A DNA stretch of 64,000 nucleotides from Cupriavidus campinensis (lineage in GTDB: Bacteria > Pseudomonadota > Gammaproteobacteria > Burkholderiales > Burkholderiaceae), in NCBI RefSeq assembly GCF_905397395.1, contig NZ_CAJPVH010000023.1, forward strand, positions 16,569 to 80,568. Direction: 5' to 3'. Positions 19,052-28,484 of the stretch are shown here, piece by piece. Below the pieces are notes generated by a model. That model did no database searches. It had not been told where the DNA came from and was given only the letters and a program-made list of their open reading frames with translations. Position 1 is the stretch's first letter. Each line of letters starts with the position of its first letter. The position numbers and the translations under genes were made by a program.

Positions 19052-19891
19052 TCAGAACCAGGCACGAATGCCGGCCACGAAGCGGGTTTCGCCGCTGCGG
19101 CCGCCTGCCGTGCGGACCATGTCGGCGGTATTGCCGAACGACTGGTAGCGCTCCACGCCGATATAGGGCGCGAACTGCCGGCTGATCTCGTACCGCAGCC
19201 GGATGCCGACCGTCCCGCTCGACAATCCGCTGCCGACGCCGGTCTCCGGATCGTTCTTCCCGTACAGATTGGCCTCGATGCGCGGCTGGAGGATCCACCG
19301 CTGGGTCAGCAGCAGCTCATATTCCGCCGCCAGGCGTAGCGCGGTGCGCCCTTCCGTGCCGACATAGGCCGTCGCGTCCACCTCGAACCAGTACGGCGCC
19401 AGCCCCTGGATACCCATCGCCAGCCAGTTCCGGGCAGGACGGCCATGGCCGGCATCGTTCCGGAAGCCGAGCTGGGTGTCCCAGTACGTGCCGACCGCAT
19501 GGCCCCAGAGCAATTCCGTGCGCGCGTCGTGCACCCTGCCCTGTGCGGCCTCGCCCTCGGCCTTGATCACGAGCCGGTTGTAGGTGCCGCCGAACCACGC
19601 CTGGGCCTCATAGGCGGCGGCATTGCTGCCGTTGCCGTGCGCCCATTCGAGCCGGTCGATCAGCACCGAGCCGAAGGGGTGCTCGTCCGCCATGTGCAAG
19701 GAACGATGCCCGCCCAGCGCGTACTCGCCGACGCCCAGCAGGTAGCCATCCGAATACGCATGCGGATCGCGCGCATCGGCGGGCGCGCTGCCGCCCTGCA
19801 TCGCATCGTGCTGAGCCAGCGCGGCGCTCGTGCCCAGCCCGGAAAACAGCGCCGCGACAATCAGTTTTTTCCTAATTTGCAGCGTCATCAT
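19052..19891 (-). CDS. copB: Copper resistance outer-membrane protein CopB
   Basis: 279-residue CopB-family protein with a signal peptide (residues 1-26, ending AALAQ) and a predicted outer-membrane beta-barrel. Landmarks are GEYALGGHRS, LIDRLEWAHGNGSNAAAYEAQAWFGG, ELLWGHAVGTYWDTQLGFRND and the terminal strand ending in aromatic WF, which is the barrel-assembly signal. It lacks the long Met-rich N-terminal domain of some CopB proteins. The start at 19891 overlaps the copA stop by 4 bp (ATGA), so it is co-translated with CopA and acts with it in the envelope. Confidence 0.9.
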   Translation of the reverse strand: MMTLQIRKKLIVAALFSGLGTSAALAQHDAMQGGSAPADARDPHAYSDGYLLGVGEYALGGHRSLHMADEHPFGSVLIDRLEWAHGNGSNAAAYEAQAWFGGTYNRLVIKAEGEAAQGRVHDARTELLWGHAVGTYWDTQLGFRNDAGHGRPARNWLAMGIQGLAPYWFEVDATAYVGTEGRTALRLAAEYELLLTQRWILQPRIEANLYGKNDPETGVGSGLSSGTVGIRLRYEISRQFAPYIGVERYQSFGNTADMVRTAGGRSGETRFVAGIRAWF

Positions 19892-21717
19892 GCCACCACC
19901 ACTTCGCGGAACATGCCGGCGTCCATATGCATCATCAGGTGGCAATGCCAGGCCCAGCGGCCGAGCGCGTCGGCGGTGACGAGGAAGCTGATGCGCTGCG
20001 CCGGCTGGACCGGGATGGTGTGCCGTCGCGCCTGGAAAGTCCCGTCCGGCGCCTCGAGTTCGCTCCACAGGCCGTGCAGGTGCATCGGGTGGGTCATCAT
20101 CGTGTCGTTGTGCAGGATCACGCGCAGCCGTTCGCCGTGGCGGAAGCGCACCGGCGTCGATTTGCCAAACTCGACCCCATCGAACGACCAGGTGTAGCGC
20201 TCCATATTGCCGGTCAGGTGCAGTTCGACTTCACGCCCCGGGCCGCGCGGGTCCATGGGGCCGCCAATCGTGACCATGTCAGAAAGGGTCAGCACGCGCC
20301 GGCCGTTATTGCGCAGGCCGATGCCGGGATCGTCAAGGTTGGTGCGGGCCATGTCGACGCGCATGTCGGTGCCCGGCCCGTACTCGGTACGCGCGTGGCG
20401 CGCCTTGGTGCTGGGCACCCGGAGCGGGTCCGGGGCGGCCGCGCCATGCTGGCTGTGGTCCATGGCCGCGTGGTCCATGGTGCCATGCCCCATCGCAGCG
20501 TGGTCCATCGCCCCATGATCCATCGTCCCGTGATCCATCGTCCCGTGATCCATGCTGCCCATCATGTCGACGGCGGTGAGCCACTCGGGCTGGTCCAGCG
20601 GCGGCACGGGCGCCTCGATGCCGTCCCGCACGGCCAGCGTGCCGCGCGCGTAGCCGCTCCGGTCCATCGACTGGGCGAAGACCGTGTGGGCGTCGTCGGT
20701 TGGCGTGACGAGCACGTCGCAGGTCTCGCCCGGGCCGAAGCGGAATTCATCGACGGATACCGGGTCGATGCCCTGCCCGTCCACCTGCACCACCTTGAGC
20801 TTCAGCCCCGGGATCCGCACGTCGTAGAAGGTGTTGCCGGCGCCGTTGATAAAGCGCAGCCGCACGGTCTCGCCGGCGCGGAACAGGCCGGTCCAGTTGC
20901 CGGCCGGCGTGACGCCGTTCATCAGGTAGGTCAGCGTGGCGCCGGAGAGGTCGGCCAGATCGGTCGGATTCATCCGCATCTGGTTCCACATCTTGCGTTT
21001 CTCCAGCGCGGCGCCGAGGCCGTCCTGCGACACATCGCGGAAGAAGTCGCCCACCGTGGGCCGGTGGTAGTTGTAGTAGTCGCTCTGGGTCTTGAGCTTG
21101 GACAGGATGCGCATCGGGTCTTCGTCCGTCCAATCGGACAGCAGCACCGAATAGTCGCGATCCGCGCGGATCGTGTCGTCATCGCCGTCGATCACAATTG
21201 CGCCGTAGACGCCGGTCATCTCCTGGAAGCCGGAATGCGAGTGGTACCAGTAGCTGCCGCTCTGCGCCACCTTGAAGCGGTAGGTGAACGTCTCGCCGGG
21301 CGCGATGCCCGGGAAGCTGATGCCGGGCACGCCATCCATCTGATAGGGCAGCAGGATGCCGTGCCAATGGAGCGACGTGGGCTCGTTCAGCCGATTGGTC
21401 ACGCGGATGGTCACCGTGTCGCCCTTGCGCCAGCGCAGCGTGGGGCCGGGCAGCATGCCGTTGATGGTCGGGGCGATGGTCTTGTGGCCCGTGAAGTCAA
21501 CCACGGCGTCCTGGATGACCAGATCGAACTCGGTGCCGCGCAGCACCGGCGCGGTGCCGCTACCGGCGCGGGCCGGCCCGGCGGACGCCTGCGCCCATGC
21601 CGGCACGGCGCCAACCGCCCCCAGCACGCCGCCTGCCGCCAGGCCCTGAACGAATCGACGCCTTGACAGGCCGCGCGGCGATGGCAGCAAAAGCCCCGCC
21701 GGAGATGTGGGTCGCAT
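19888..21717 (-). CDS. copA: Copper resistance multicopper oxidase CopA (Tat-exported)
   Basis: 609-residue multicopper oxidase, thought to oxidise Cu(I) in the periplasm. A twin-arginine signal (SRRRFVQGLAAGG) precedes three cupredoxin domains. Copper ligands: HWHG and HSH in domain one, HPMHLHG and HCHLMMHMD in domain three. Between domains two and three lies a Met/His repeat of seven MDH/MGH units (encoded at about 20443-20560), a Cu(I)-binding segment. It is divergent from copR, with a CopR-type box in the 152-bp gap, and is followed by copB. Confidence 0.95.
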   Translation of the reverse strand: MRPTSPAGLLLPSPRGLSRRRFVQGLAAGGVLGAVGAVPAWAQASAGPARAGSGTAPVLRGTEFDLVIQDAVVDFTGHKTIAPTINGMLPGPTLRWRKGDTVTIRVTNRLNEPTSLHWHGILLPYQMDGVPGISFPGIAPGETFTYRFKVAQSGSYWYHSHSGFQEMTGVYGAIVIDGDDDTIRADRDYSVLLSDWTDEDPMRILSKLKTQSDYYNYHRPTVGDFFRDVSQDGLGAALEKRKMWNQMRMNPTDLADLSGATLTYLMNGVTPAGNWTGLFRAGETVRLRFINGAGNTFYDVRIPGLKLKVVQVDGQGIDPVSVDEFRFGPGETCDVLVTPTDDAHTVFAQSMDRSGYARGTLAVRDGIEAPVPPLDQPEWLTAVDMMGSMDHGTMDHGTMDHGAMDHAAMGHGTMDHAAMDHSQHGAAAPDPLRVPSTKARHARTEYGPGTDMRVDMARTNLDDPGIGLRNNGRRVLTLSDMVTIGGPMDPRGPGREVELHLTGNMERYTWSFDGVEFGKSTPVRFRHGERLRVILHNDTMMTHPMHLHGLWSELEAPDGTFQARRHTIPVQPAQRISFLVTADALGRWAWHCHLMMHMDAGMFREVVVA

Positions 21718-21794
21718 TGCAGTGAATCCTTGGTGTCTCTTATATAGGCGACGCCAGCTTAGGGACTTCGCAGTAACCGTCGAATGACCCGAAC

Positions 21795-21810
21795 ATTACA
21801 TTCCGGTAAT
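21795..21810. promoter_or_regulatory. Candidate CopR operator (cop box)
   Basis: ATTAC at 21795-21799 and GTAAT at 21806-21810 form an inverted repeat with a 6-bp spacer in the gap between divergent copA and copR. Inverted ATTAC/GTAAT half-sites are the form of copper-responsive CopR/CusR boxes, so it probably activates copAB and autoregulates copRS. Confidence 0.55.
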
Positions 21811-21869
21811 CTTCATGTCATGTTCATGGGGCGACATACACTGTCGCCTCGCGCGGATGGGGAGTGGGC

Positions 21870-22556
21870 ATGAAGCTGCTGGTGGTGGAAGACGAGCCGA
21901 AAACCGGCGAATACCTGAGGCAGGGCCTCACCGAGGCCGGCTTTGTCGTGGATCTGGCCGTCAACGGCCAGGACGGCGGGCATCTGGCGATGACCGAAGC
22001 CTATGACCTCCTGATCCTCGACGTGATGCTGCCCGGCATGGATGGCTGGCGCATCCTCCAGACCCTGCGCGCCGCCGGCAACCCCGTGCCCGTGCTGTTC
22101 CTGACCGCGCGTGACAGCGTGGCCGACCGGGTCAAGGGGCTGGAACTGGGCGCCGACGACTACCTCGTCAAGCCTTTTGCCTTTTCCGAGTTACTCGCGC
22201 GAGTGCGGACCCTGCTCCGGCGCGGCACGGCCATCGTGCAGTTGGACCGCATCGAGATCGGTGACCTCGTGCTCGACCTCGCCCGCCGCCGGGCCACGCG
22301 CGCGGGCCGCCGCATCGTGCTGACCGGCAAGGAATTCGCCCTGCTGGAGTTGCTGGCCCGCCGCCGCGGCGAAGTGCTGCCGCGCTCGCTGATCGCCTCG
22401 CAGGTCTGGGACATGAATTTCGACAGCGACAGCAACGTGATCGACGTGGCCATCCGCCGGCTGCGCGCCAAGATCGACGATGACTTCGAGCCCAAGCTGA
22501 TCCAGACCGTGCGCGGCATGGGCTATGTGCTCGAAGTGCCGGAGGACGAGGCGTGA
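21870..22556 (+). CDS. copR: Copper-responsive OmpR-type response regulator
   Basis: 228-residue response regulator. The receiver domain (1-115) has the acidic pocket E7/D8, phospho-acceptor D51 ([10 protein letters not shown]) and the switch lysine in [12 protein letters not shown]. The C-terminal winged-helix domain has [14 protein letters not shown] as recognition helix and the wing RGMGYVLE. It closely matches the CopR/CusR/PcoR group. The ATG at 21870 with GGGGAG upstream was preferred to the GTG at 21864. copS follows with a 4-bp overlap. Confidence 0.93.
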   Translation: MKLLVVEDEPKTGEYLRQGLTEAGFVVDLAVNGQDGGHLAMTEAYDLLILDVMLPGMDGWRILQTLRAAGNPVPVLFLTARDSVADRVKGLELGADDYLVKPFAFSELLARVRTLLRRGTAIVQLDRIEIGDLVLDLARRRATRAGRRIVLTGKEFALLELLARRRGEVLPRSLIASQVWDMNFDSDSNVIDVAIRRLRAKIDDDFEPKLIQTVRGMGYVLEVPEDEA

Positions 22557-23971
22557 GGCGCCGTTACTCGCTCACCACGCGGCTGACGGTGCTGTTCTCG
22601 CTGTCGTCGGCGGTGGTGCTGCTCGGGCTCGCCGGGCTGATCCTCTCGGCCATGGACAGCCATTTCGCCGATGAAGACTATGCGCTGCTGCGGGACAACC
22701 TCCGCGTCATCCAAAAGTCGCTGGCGCCGGGCGCCTCGCCCCATTTCGGCCAGAGCAGCCAATCCGGGCCATCCGGCCATGCCGGCGACCCCTTCGCGCA
22801 CCACGCCGGCGTGCTACTCCACCTGCGCGAGGCCGATGGCCGCACCCGCTACGCCACGCCGGATTTCGACTTCACGGCGGCGCTGGCCGCCCGGCCAGTC
22901 CGCGAGGACGGCGAAGACCGCCTCGCCTGGCAGCAGGCCGGCAAGCGCTACCGGGGCCTGCGCGCAGCGGTGCCGGCCGGCGATGCCGCCCAGCCCATCG
23001 GCGTGATCCTGGCGATGGACACCGATATCCACGAGCATTTCCTGCGCGCGTTCCGCCGCTCGCTGGTGCTCTACGTGGCGCTGGCGGTGCTGGCGAGCGG
23101 GCTCTTCGGCTGGTGGGCGGCGCGGCGCGGGCTGTCGCCGCTGCGTGCGATGGCCTCGCGCGCCAAGGCCGTTACCGGCGACAAGCTCGACCAGCGCATG
23201 CCCGTGGAGGCCGTGCCCGTCGAGATGGCCGCGCTGGCCGCCGACCTGAACGCGATGCTGGCCCGCCTGCAGGACGACTTCCGCCGGCTGTCCGAATTCT
23301 CGTCGGACCTTGCCCACGAACTGCGCACGCCGCTGACCAACCTGATGACGCAGACCCAGGTGGCGCTCTCGCAGCCGCGCGACGCCGCCCGCTACCGCGA
23401 CGTGCTGGCCTCCAATGTCGAGGAGCTGCAGCGCCTGTCGCGCATGGTGTCCGACATGCTCTACCTGGCCAAGATGGAGCACGGGCTCGACCTCCCTCAT
23501 AAGGAATCGATCTCGATCGGCACCGAGGTGCTGGCGCTGTTCGAGTTCTACGAGGCGCTGGCCGAGGACCAGGGCATCGCCCTGCGGCTGGTGGGCGATG
23601 CGCGCATCGACGGCGACCGCCTGATGCTGCGGCGCGCGCTCAGCAATCTCCTGTCGAACGCGCTGCGGTACACCCCCGAGCACGGCAGCGTGGTAGTCAC
23701 CGTCACGCAGCGTGCGGGCGAGGTGGAAGTTGCCGTGGAGAACGACGGCCCCGGCATCGCGCCGGACCTGCTGCCCGCCTTGTTCGACCGCTTCTTCCGG
23801 GGCGACAAATCGCGCGCGCGGCCGGAGTCCGAGACGGTGGGGCTGGGCCTGTCGATCACCCGCGCCATCGTCGCCGCGCACGGCGGCAGCATCTCGGTGC
23901 ACTCCCAGCCCGGCACCACCCGTTTCGCGATGCAATTCCCCCCGCCCGCCCGCGAGCCGGCCGCGCCCTGA
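22553..23971 (+). CDS. copS: Heavy-metal sensor histidine kinase CopS
   Basis: 472-residue membrane histidine kinase. Helices at about 12-33 and 168-190 flank a periplasmic sensor domain containing a His-rich patch (HFGQ, GHAG, FAHHAG, residues 64-86) suited to metal binding. Then come HAMP (190-243), the phospho-acceptor H255 in [10 protein letters not shown], and the ATP-binding domain with [15 protein letters not shown] and GLGLSI. The start is a GTG overlapping the copR stop as GTGA. Partner of CopR. Confidence 0.93.
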   Translation: MRRRYSLTTRLTVLFSLSSAVVLLGLAGLILSAMDSHFADEDYALLRDNLRVIQKSLAPGASPHFGQSSQSGPSGHAGDPFAHHAGVLLHLREADGRTRYATPDFDFTAALAARPVREDGEDRLAWQQAGKRYRGLRAAVPAGDAAQPIGVILAMDTDIHEHFLRAFRRSLVLYVALAVLASGLFGWWAARRGLSPLRAMASRAKAVTGDKLDQRMPVEAVPVEMAALAADLNAMLARLQDDFRRLSEFSSDLAHELRTPLTNLMTQTQVALSQPRDAARYRDVLASNVEELQRLSRMVSDMLYLAKMEHGLDLPHKESISIGTEVLALFEFYEALAEDQGIALRLVGDARIDGDRLMLRRALSNLLSNALRYTPEHGSVVVTVTQRAGEVEVAVENDGPGIAPDLLPALFDRFFRGDKSRARPESETVGLGLSITRAIVAAHGGSISVHSQPGTTRFAMQFPPPAREPAAP

Positions 23972-24165
23972 CCCGCGCGGCGCGCCCGCCACATCCAGAC
24001 GAACCCTATCTGTCGGCGCCGGGCGCTTCTTGCTACCCTGTGGATTCCCGAAGCCATGCCCGGCGCGCAGCCACTGGGCACGGCCCTTGCATTCGAAGCC
24101 ATCGTGCAATGTTCACCGCGCGGCGACCGAGCCAGAAGCCGCGCGCGTGATCGCGGCGTGCGCCA

Positions 24166-24206
24166 TGTCTCAGACAATCGAACCCTGTATTGCCTGATGT
24201 CTGACA
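24166..24206. promoter_or_regulatory. Pair of TGTC...GACA palindromes upstream of dctP
   Basis: TGTCTCAGACA (24166-24176) and TGTCTGACA (24198-24206) are perfect odd-centred palindromes 32 bp apart, about 80-115 bp before the dctP start, in a 310-bp gene-free gap after copS. Their form fits a dimeric regulator, for example GntR type, controlling the TRAP-dadA operon. No regulator gene lies beside them. I see nothing else in this gap. Confidence 0.4.
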
Positions 24207-24281
24207 CCTGACGCACGCCCGGAAGAGTTCCAACCCGCGCAGTCGGGCAGGCGCCCACGCGCAACACCAGGAGAGATCGAG

Positions 24282-25253
24282 ATGCGAGTCAAGGCAATGG
24301 CAGTTGCGGCGGCAGCCCTGCTGCTGGGCGGCACGGCAGCATGGGCGGACACCAAGTGGGACCTGCCCACCGGTTATCCGGCCACCAACCTGCACACCGA
24401 GAACCTGCAGCAGATGGCCAACGACGTGGAGAAGGCCACCGGCGGCAAGCTCAAGATCCTGCTCCATCCCAATGGCTCGCTGCTCAAGGCCAACGAAATC
24501 AAGCGCGGCGTGCAGACCGGCCAGGTGCAGATGGGCGAAATCCTGATGTCGACGCTGGCCAACGAGAACCCGGTTTTCGGGGTGGATGCCGTGCCGTTCC
24601 TGGCCACCAGCTACGCCGATTCGTTCAAGCTCTGGGAGGCCTCCAAGCCCGTCACCGAGAAGCTGCTGGACCGCCAGGGCATGAAGCTGCTCTACGCCGT
24701 GGCCTGGCCGCCGCAGGGCATCTACGCCAACAAGCCGATCAACAGTGCCGCCGACATGAAGGGCCTGAAATGGCGCGCCTATAACCCGGCCACGTCGAAG
24801 ATCGCCGAACTGGTCAGCGCCCAGCCCGTGACGATCCAGGCGGCCGACCTCGCCCAGGCGCTGGCCACCGGCACGGTCAACTCGTTCATGTCCTCCGGCG
24901 CCACCGGCGTGGACACCAAGGTCTGGGAATCGGTCAAGTACTTCTACACCGTGGATGCCTGGCTGCCCAAGAACATGCTGGTGGTCAGCAAGAAGGCCTT
25001 CGCCGCGCTGGACAAGCCCACGCAGGACGCCCTGCTCAAGGCCGTGGCCGATGCCGAGAAGCGCGGCTGGCAGGTCTCCGAGCAGAAGACGCGCGAGTAC
25101 CTGGCCACGCTGGCGAAGAACGGCATGACCGTGGCGCCGCCCTCGCCCCAGCTGAAGAGCGACATGCAGAAGGTGGGCCAGGTCATGGTCGACGAATGGG
25201 CCAAGAGCGCCGGCGACGACGGCAAGGCTATCCTCGGCGCCTACAAGAAGTAA
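24282..25253 (+). CDS. dctP: TRAP transporter substrate-binding protein DctP
   Basis: 323-residue periplasmic receptor of the DctP family with a signal peptide cleaved after AAWA (residue about 22). Typical features: GKLKILLHPNGSLLKANEIKRGVQTGQVQMGEI, LKWRAYNPAT with the conserved Arg that salt-bridges ligand carboxylates, and the long C-terminal connecting helix. It binds an organic or amino acid and passes it to DctQM. It is followed by dctQ after 6 bp. The FAD amino-acid dehydrogenase downstream makes an amino or imino acid a reasonable ligand guess. Confidence 0.92.
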   Translation: MRVKAMAVAAAALLLGGTAAWADTKWDLPTGYPATNLHTENLQQMANDVEKATGGKLKILLHPNGSLLKANEIKRGVQTGQVQMGEILMSTLANENPVFGVDAVPFLATSYADSFKLWEASKPVTEKLLDRQGMKLLYAVAWPPQGIYANKPINSAADMKGLKWRAYNPATSKIAELVSAQPVTIQAADLAQALATGTVNSFMSSGATGVDTKVWESVKYFYTVDAWLPKNMLVVSKKAFAALDKPTQDALLKAVADAEKRGWQVSEQKTREYLATLAKNGMTVAPPSPQLKSDMQKVGQVMVDEWAKSAGDDGKAILGAYKK

Positions 25254-25259
25254 CCCCCC

Positions 25260-25811
25260 ATGACCACTCCGTTGCCTGACAAGCGCTGGCTGGACCGCTG
25301 GCTGGACTTCTGCGCCGTGCTGGGCGCGCTCTGCATCCTTGCCGTGTGCATCGTCATGATTGCGATGTCGATCTCGCGCGAGACCACCATCACGCTCAAG
25401 GGCGGCGACGACATCGTCGCCTGGCTCTGCGCCGCCTCGGCCTTCCTCGTCCTCGGGCAGACCTTCCAGCACGGCGGCATCGTGCGGGTGGAGATGCTGC
25501 TCGAGGCCGTGGGGCCGCGCCGCCGCTGGATGCTGGAGCTGCTCTCGCTCTCCATCTGCCTGCTGTTCGCCGGCTACGCGTCCTGGGCGCTGGGTACCTT
25601 CGCCTGGCAGAGCTGGGACATTGGCGATGTGTCGCAGGGGCAGATCGTGATCCCGCTCTGGATTCCGCAGAGCTTCGCCGTGATCGGCGCGGTGGGCTTC
25701 CTGCTGGCCGTGGCCGACGAATGGCTGCGCGTGGTGCGGCACCAGAAGCCGCGCTACCAGCTGGCGCAGGAGGCCAAGCTGGCGTCGGGCGACTTCGGGG
25801 AGACGATCTGA
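25260..25811 (+). CDS. dctQ: TRAP transporter small permease DctQ
   Basis: 183-residue small membrane subunit with four helices (about 18-40, 55-75, 95-115, 138-158), as usual for DctQ. It contains the family sequence GGDDIVAWLCAASAFLVLGQTFQHGGIVRVEML. It supports the DctM transport subunit. It is flanked by dctP (6 bp) and overlaps dctM by one base (TGATG). Confidence 0.92.
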   Translation: MTTPLPDKRWLDRWLDFCAVLGALCILAVCIVMIAMSISRETTITLKGGDDIVAWLCAASAFLVLGQTFQHGGIVRVEMLLEAVGPRRRWMLELLSLSICLLFAGYASWALGTFAWQSWDIGDVSQGQIVIPLWIPQSFAVIGAVGFLLAVADEWLRVVRHQKPRYQLAQEAKLASGDFGETI

Positions 25812-27121
25812 TGAGTACCGTTGTCGTCGCATTGATCCTGCTGGTCGTGCTGGTGGTCTTCCTGGCGGTGGGGGCGTGGATTCCGGTGGCCATCGCCGTC
25901 ACGTCGTGGATCGGGCTGGTGGTGTTCTCGGACCACGACGCGCTGGTCAACCTGGCCAACGCGTGGTGGTCGTCGAGCGCGTCCTACACCCTGGCCTCGC
26001 TGCCGCTGTTCGTCTGGATGGGCGAAATCCTGTTCCGGACCAAGCTGTCCGAGCAGATGTTCTCGGGGCTCTCGCCCTGGCTCAACTGGCTGCCGGGCCG
26101 GCTGATGCACGTGAACATCCTGGGCTGCGGCATCTTCGGCTCGGTGTCGGGCTCGTCTGCGGCCACCTGCGCGACCATCGCCAAGTCGGCGCTGCCCGAG
26201 CTGACCCGGCGCGGCTACGACGAGCGCATCACGCTCGGCTCGCTCGCCACGGCCGGCACGCTGGGCATCCTGATTCCGCCGTCGATCACCATGGTGGTCT
26301 ACGCGGTGTCCGCCGATGTGTCGATCATCCGCGTGTTCCTGGCCGGCTTCCTGCCCGGGCTGCTGCTGATGCTGCTGTTCTCGGGCTACATCGTGGTCTG
26401 GGCGCTGCTGAACCCAACGCGCGTGCCGCCGGCCGAGACCTTCGGCTGGCGCTCGCGGCTGGCTTCCATCCGCCAGTTGATGCCGTGCATCGTGCTGATC
26501 GCGTTCATCACGTGGATCATGATGGCCGGCTACTCCACCGCTACCGAGGCGGCGGCGTACGGGGTGGTGGCGTCGCTGGCGCTGGCGTGGATGGGCGGCT
26601 CGCTCACGCGCCGCGCGTTCTGGGACAGCCTGATGTCGGCCACGCGGCTCACGGCAATGATCATGTTCGTTCTGGGCGCCACCTCGTTCCTCTCGGTGAC
26701 CATGAGCTTCACGGGCATTCCGCGCGCGCTGGCGGAGTGGGTGGCGGCGCTGCACCTGTCCCCGTGGGCGCTGATCGGGGTGCTGACGATCATCTACATC
26801 ATCCTCGGCACCGCCCTGGACGGCATCTCGATGATCGCCCTGACCACCGCCACGGTGCTGCCGATGGTGCAGCAGGCCGGCTTCGATCTGGTATGGTTCG
26901 GCATCTTCATCGTGCTGCTGGTGGAGATTGCCGAGGTCACGCCGCCGGTCGGGTTCAACCTGTTCGTGTTACAGAGCATGACCGGCAAGGACAGCAACTA
27001 CATCGCCCGGGTCTCGCTGCCGTTCTTCATGATGATGGTGCTTGCCATTGCCATCGTGACGGTCTGGCCGGCCGTGGTCACGTGGCTGCCGGACGTGGTG
27101 ATGGCGAAGGAGCTGAAGTAG
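25811..27121 (+). CDS. dctM: TRAP transporter large permease DctM
   Basis: 436-residue sodium-coupled transport subunit with about 12 hydrophobic segments. Family motifs include LPLFVWMGEILFRT, GSVSGSSAATCATIAK, LATAGTLGILIPPSITMVVY and ALDGISMIALTTATVLP. The ATG at 25811 overlaps the dctQ stop; the frame is open upstream but that part overlaps dctQ and has no membrane character. It completes a three-gene TRAP importer, followed after 48 bp by dadA. Confidence 0.92.
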   Translation: MSTVVVALILLVVLVVFLAVGAWIPVAIAVTSWIGLVVFSDHDALVNLANAWWSSSASYTLASLPLFVWMGEILFRTKLSEQMFSGLSPWLNWLPGRLMHVNILGCGIFGSVSGSSAATCATIAKSALPELTRRGYDERITLGSLATAGTLGILIPPSITMVVYAVSADVSIIRVFLAGFLPGLLLMLLFSGYIVVWALLNPTRVPPAETFGWRSRLASIRQLMPCIVLIAFITWIMMAGYSTATEAAAYGVVASLALAWMGGSLTRRAFWDSLMSATRLTAMIMFVLGATSFLSVTMSFTGIPRALAEWVAALHLSPWALIGVLTIIYIILGTALDGISMIALTTATVLPMVQQAGFDLVWFGIFIVLLVEIAEVTPPVGFNLFVLQSMTGKDSNYIARVSLPFFMMMVLAIAIVTVWPAVVTWLPDVVMAKELK

Positions 27122-27169
27122 CGGAGGCGCCATCGACAGGGTTCATCGACACAGGGACAGACCGCCAAG

Positions 27170-28462
27170 ATGCATGTGATCGTGATCGGTGCCGGCGTGA
27201 TCGGCGTGTGCTCTGCCTGGTATCTGCGCCAGGCCGGTTTCTCCGTGACGGTGCTCGAGCGGCGCGGCGCGCCGGCGCAGGAGGCCAGCTTCGGCAATGC
27301 CGGTGTGATCGCGCCGGGCTATGTCACGCCGTGGGCCGCGCCGGGCATGCCGGGCAAGATCCTGCGGACGCTGTTCCAGCGCGAATCCCCCGTTGTCTTC
27401 CGGCCCAGCGCCGATCCGGCCATGTGGCGCTGGATCGGCCGCTGGCTGCGCGAGTGCCAGCCGGAGCGCTATCGCGCCAACAAGCTGCGCATGCAGCGCC
27501 TGGCGTTCTACAGCCGCGACTGCCTGCACGGGTTGCGCGCGGAACTCGAGATCGAGTACGAGCAGTCGCGCGGCTATCTGCAATTGTTCCGCACCCAGCG
27601 GGATCTTGACCTCGCCGCGCCGGCACTGGCCGTCCTGCGCGAGAACCACGTACCCCATCAACTGGTGGATGCCGCCGGGTGCCGGCGGATCGAACCCGGC
27701 CTGGCCGCCGACACGGCGCTGGCTGGCGGCCTGCACCTTCCCGAGGACGAATCGGGCAACTGCCCGATGTTCGTGCGACGGCTGCACCAGCATGCCGAGG
27801 CGGCGGGCGTGCAATTCCGGCTCGATACCGACGTGACCCGGCTGCGCGCCGCCGACAATGGCGGCCTGATCGTCGAACTGGCCGCCCCGCGCGGCGCCAA
27901 GCCGGAGACGCTCCGGGCGGACCGTGTGCTGGTGGCCGCCGGCGTCGGCAGCGCCGCGCTGCTGCGCCCGCTGGGGCTGCGCGTGCCGCTCTATCCGGTA
28001 AAGGGCTACTCGGCCACGGTCATGGTGCGCGACGAATTGCAGGCGCCGCTCGCCGCCCTGATGGACGAGTCGTACAAGGTAGCCATCACGCGCATGGGCA
28101 ACCGGCTGCGCGTGGCCGGCACGGCGGAACTCGGCTCACGCCGACTGGACCCGCGCCCCGCCGCGCTCGACACGCTGATCAAGGTGGCGCGCGACTGGTT
28201 CCCGGTGGCCGGCCACTACAACGAGGCCACGCTGTGGGCCGGCGCCCGGCCAATGCTGCCGGACGGCCCGCCGCTGATCGGCGCCACGCGCGTGCCGGGC
28301 CTGTTCCTGAACCTCGGCCACGGCTCCACGGGCTGGGCGATGGGCTGCGGATCGGGCAAAATCGCGGCGGACCAGATTGCCGCGAGCGCGGGACAAGGCG
28401 ACGGGCCCGCCATCGACATGGACGGCCTCACCCCCGCGCGCTACGGCCTGGCCCCCGCCTGA
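27170..28462 (+). CDS. dadA: FAD-dependent D-amino acid dehydrogenase (DadA-like)
   Basis: 430-residue DAO-fold oxidoreductase. The N-terminal dinucleotide-binding site is IVIGAGVIGVCSAWYLRQAG, followed by E30 for the ribose. FGNAGVIAPGYVTPWAAPGMP is the DadA hallmark, and VPLYPVKGYSATV and LNLGHGSTGWAMGCGSGK close the FAD site. It would oxidise D-amino acids to 2-oxo acids and ammonia, passing electrons to the membrane. It follows the TRAP genes closely on the same strand, suggesting uptake and oxidation of the same substrate. Confidence 0.88.
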   Translation: MHVIVIGAGVIGVCSAWYLRQAGFSVTVLERRGAPAQEASFGNAGVIAPGYVTPWAAPGMPGKILRTLFQRESPVVFRPSADPAMWRWIGRWLRECQPERYRANKLRMQRLAFYSRDCLHGLRAELEIEYEQSRGYLQLFRTQRDLDLAAPALAVLRENHVPHQLVDAAGCRRIEPGLAADTALAGGLHLPEDESGNCPMFVRRLHQHAEAAGVQFRLDTDVTRLRAADNGGLIVELAAPRGAKPETLRADRVLVAAGVGSAALLRPLGLRVPLYPVKGYSATVMVRDELQAPLAALMDESYKVAITRMGNRLRVAGTAELGSRRLDPRPAALDTLIKVARDWFPVAGHYNEATLWAGARPMLPDGPPLIGATRVPGLFLNLGHGSTGWAMGCGSGKIAADQIAASAGQGDGPAIDMDGLTPARYGLAPA

Positions 28463-28484
28463 AACTGGCTCCGATACTGGCTGG

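Noticed and set aside
24033..25832. Minus-strand open frame of about 600 codons
   Set aside because: Antisense to dctP and dctQ, which are certain; no motifs.
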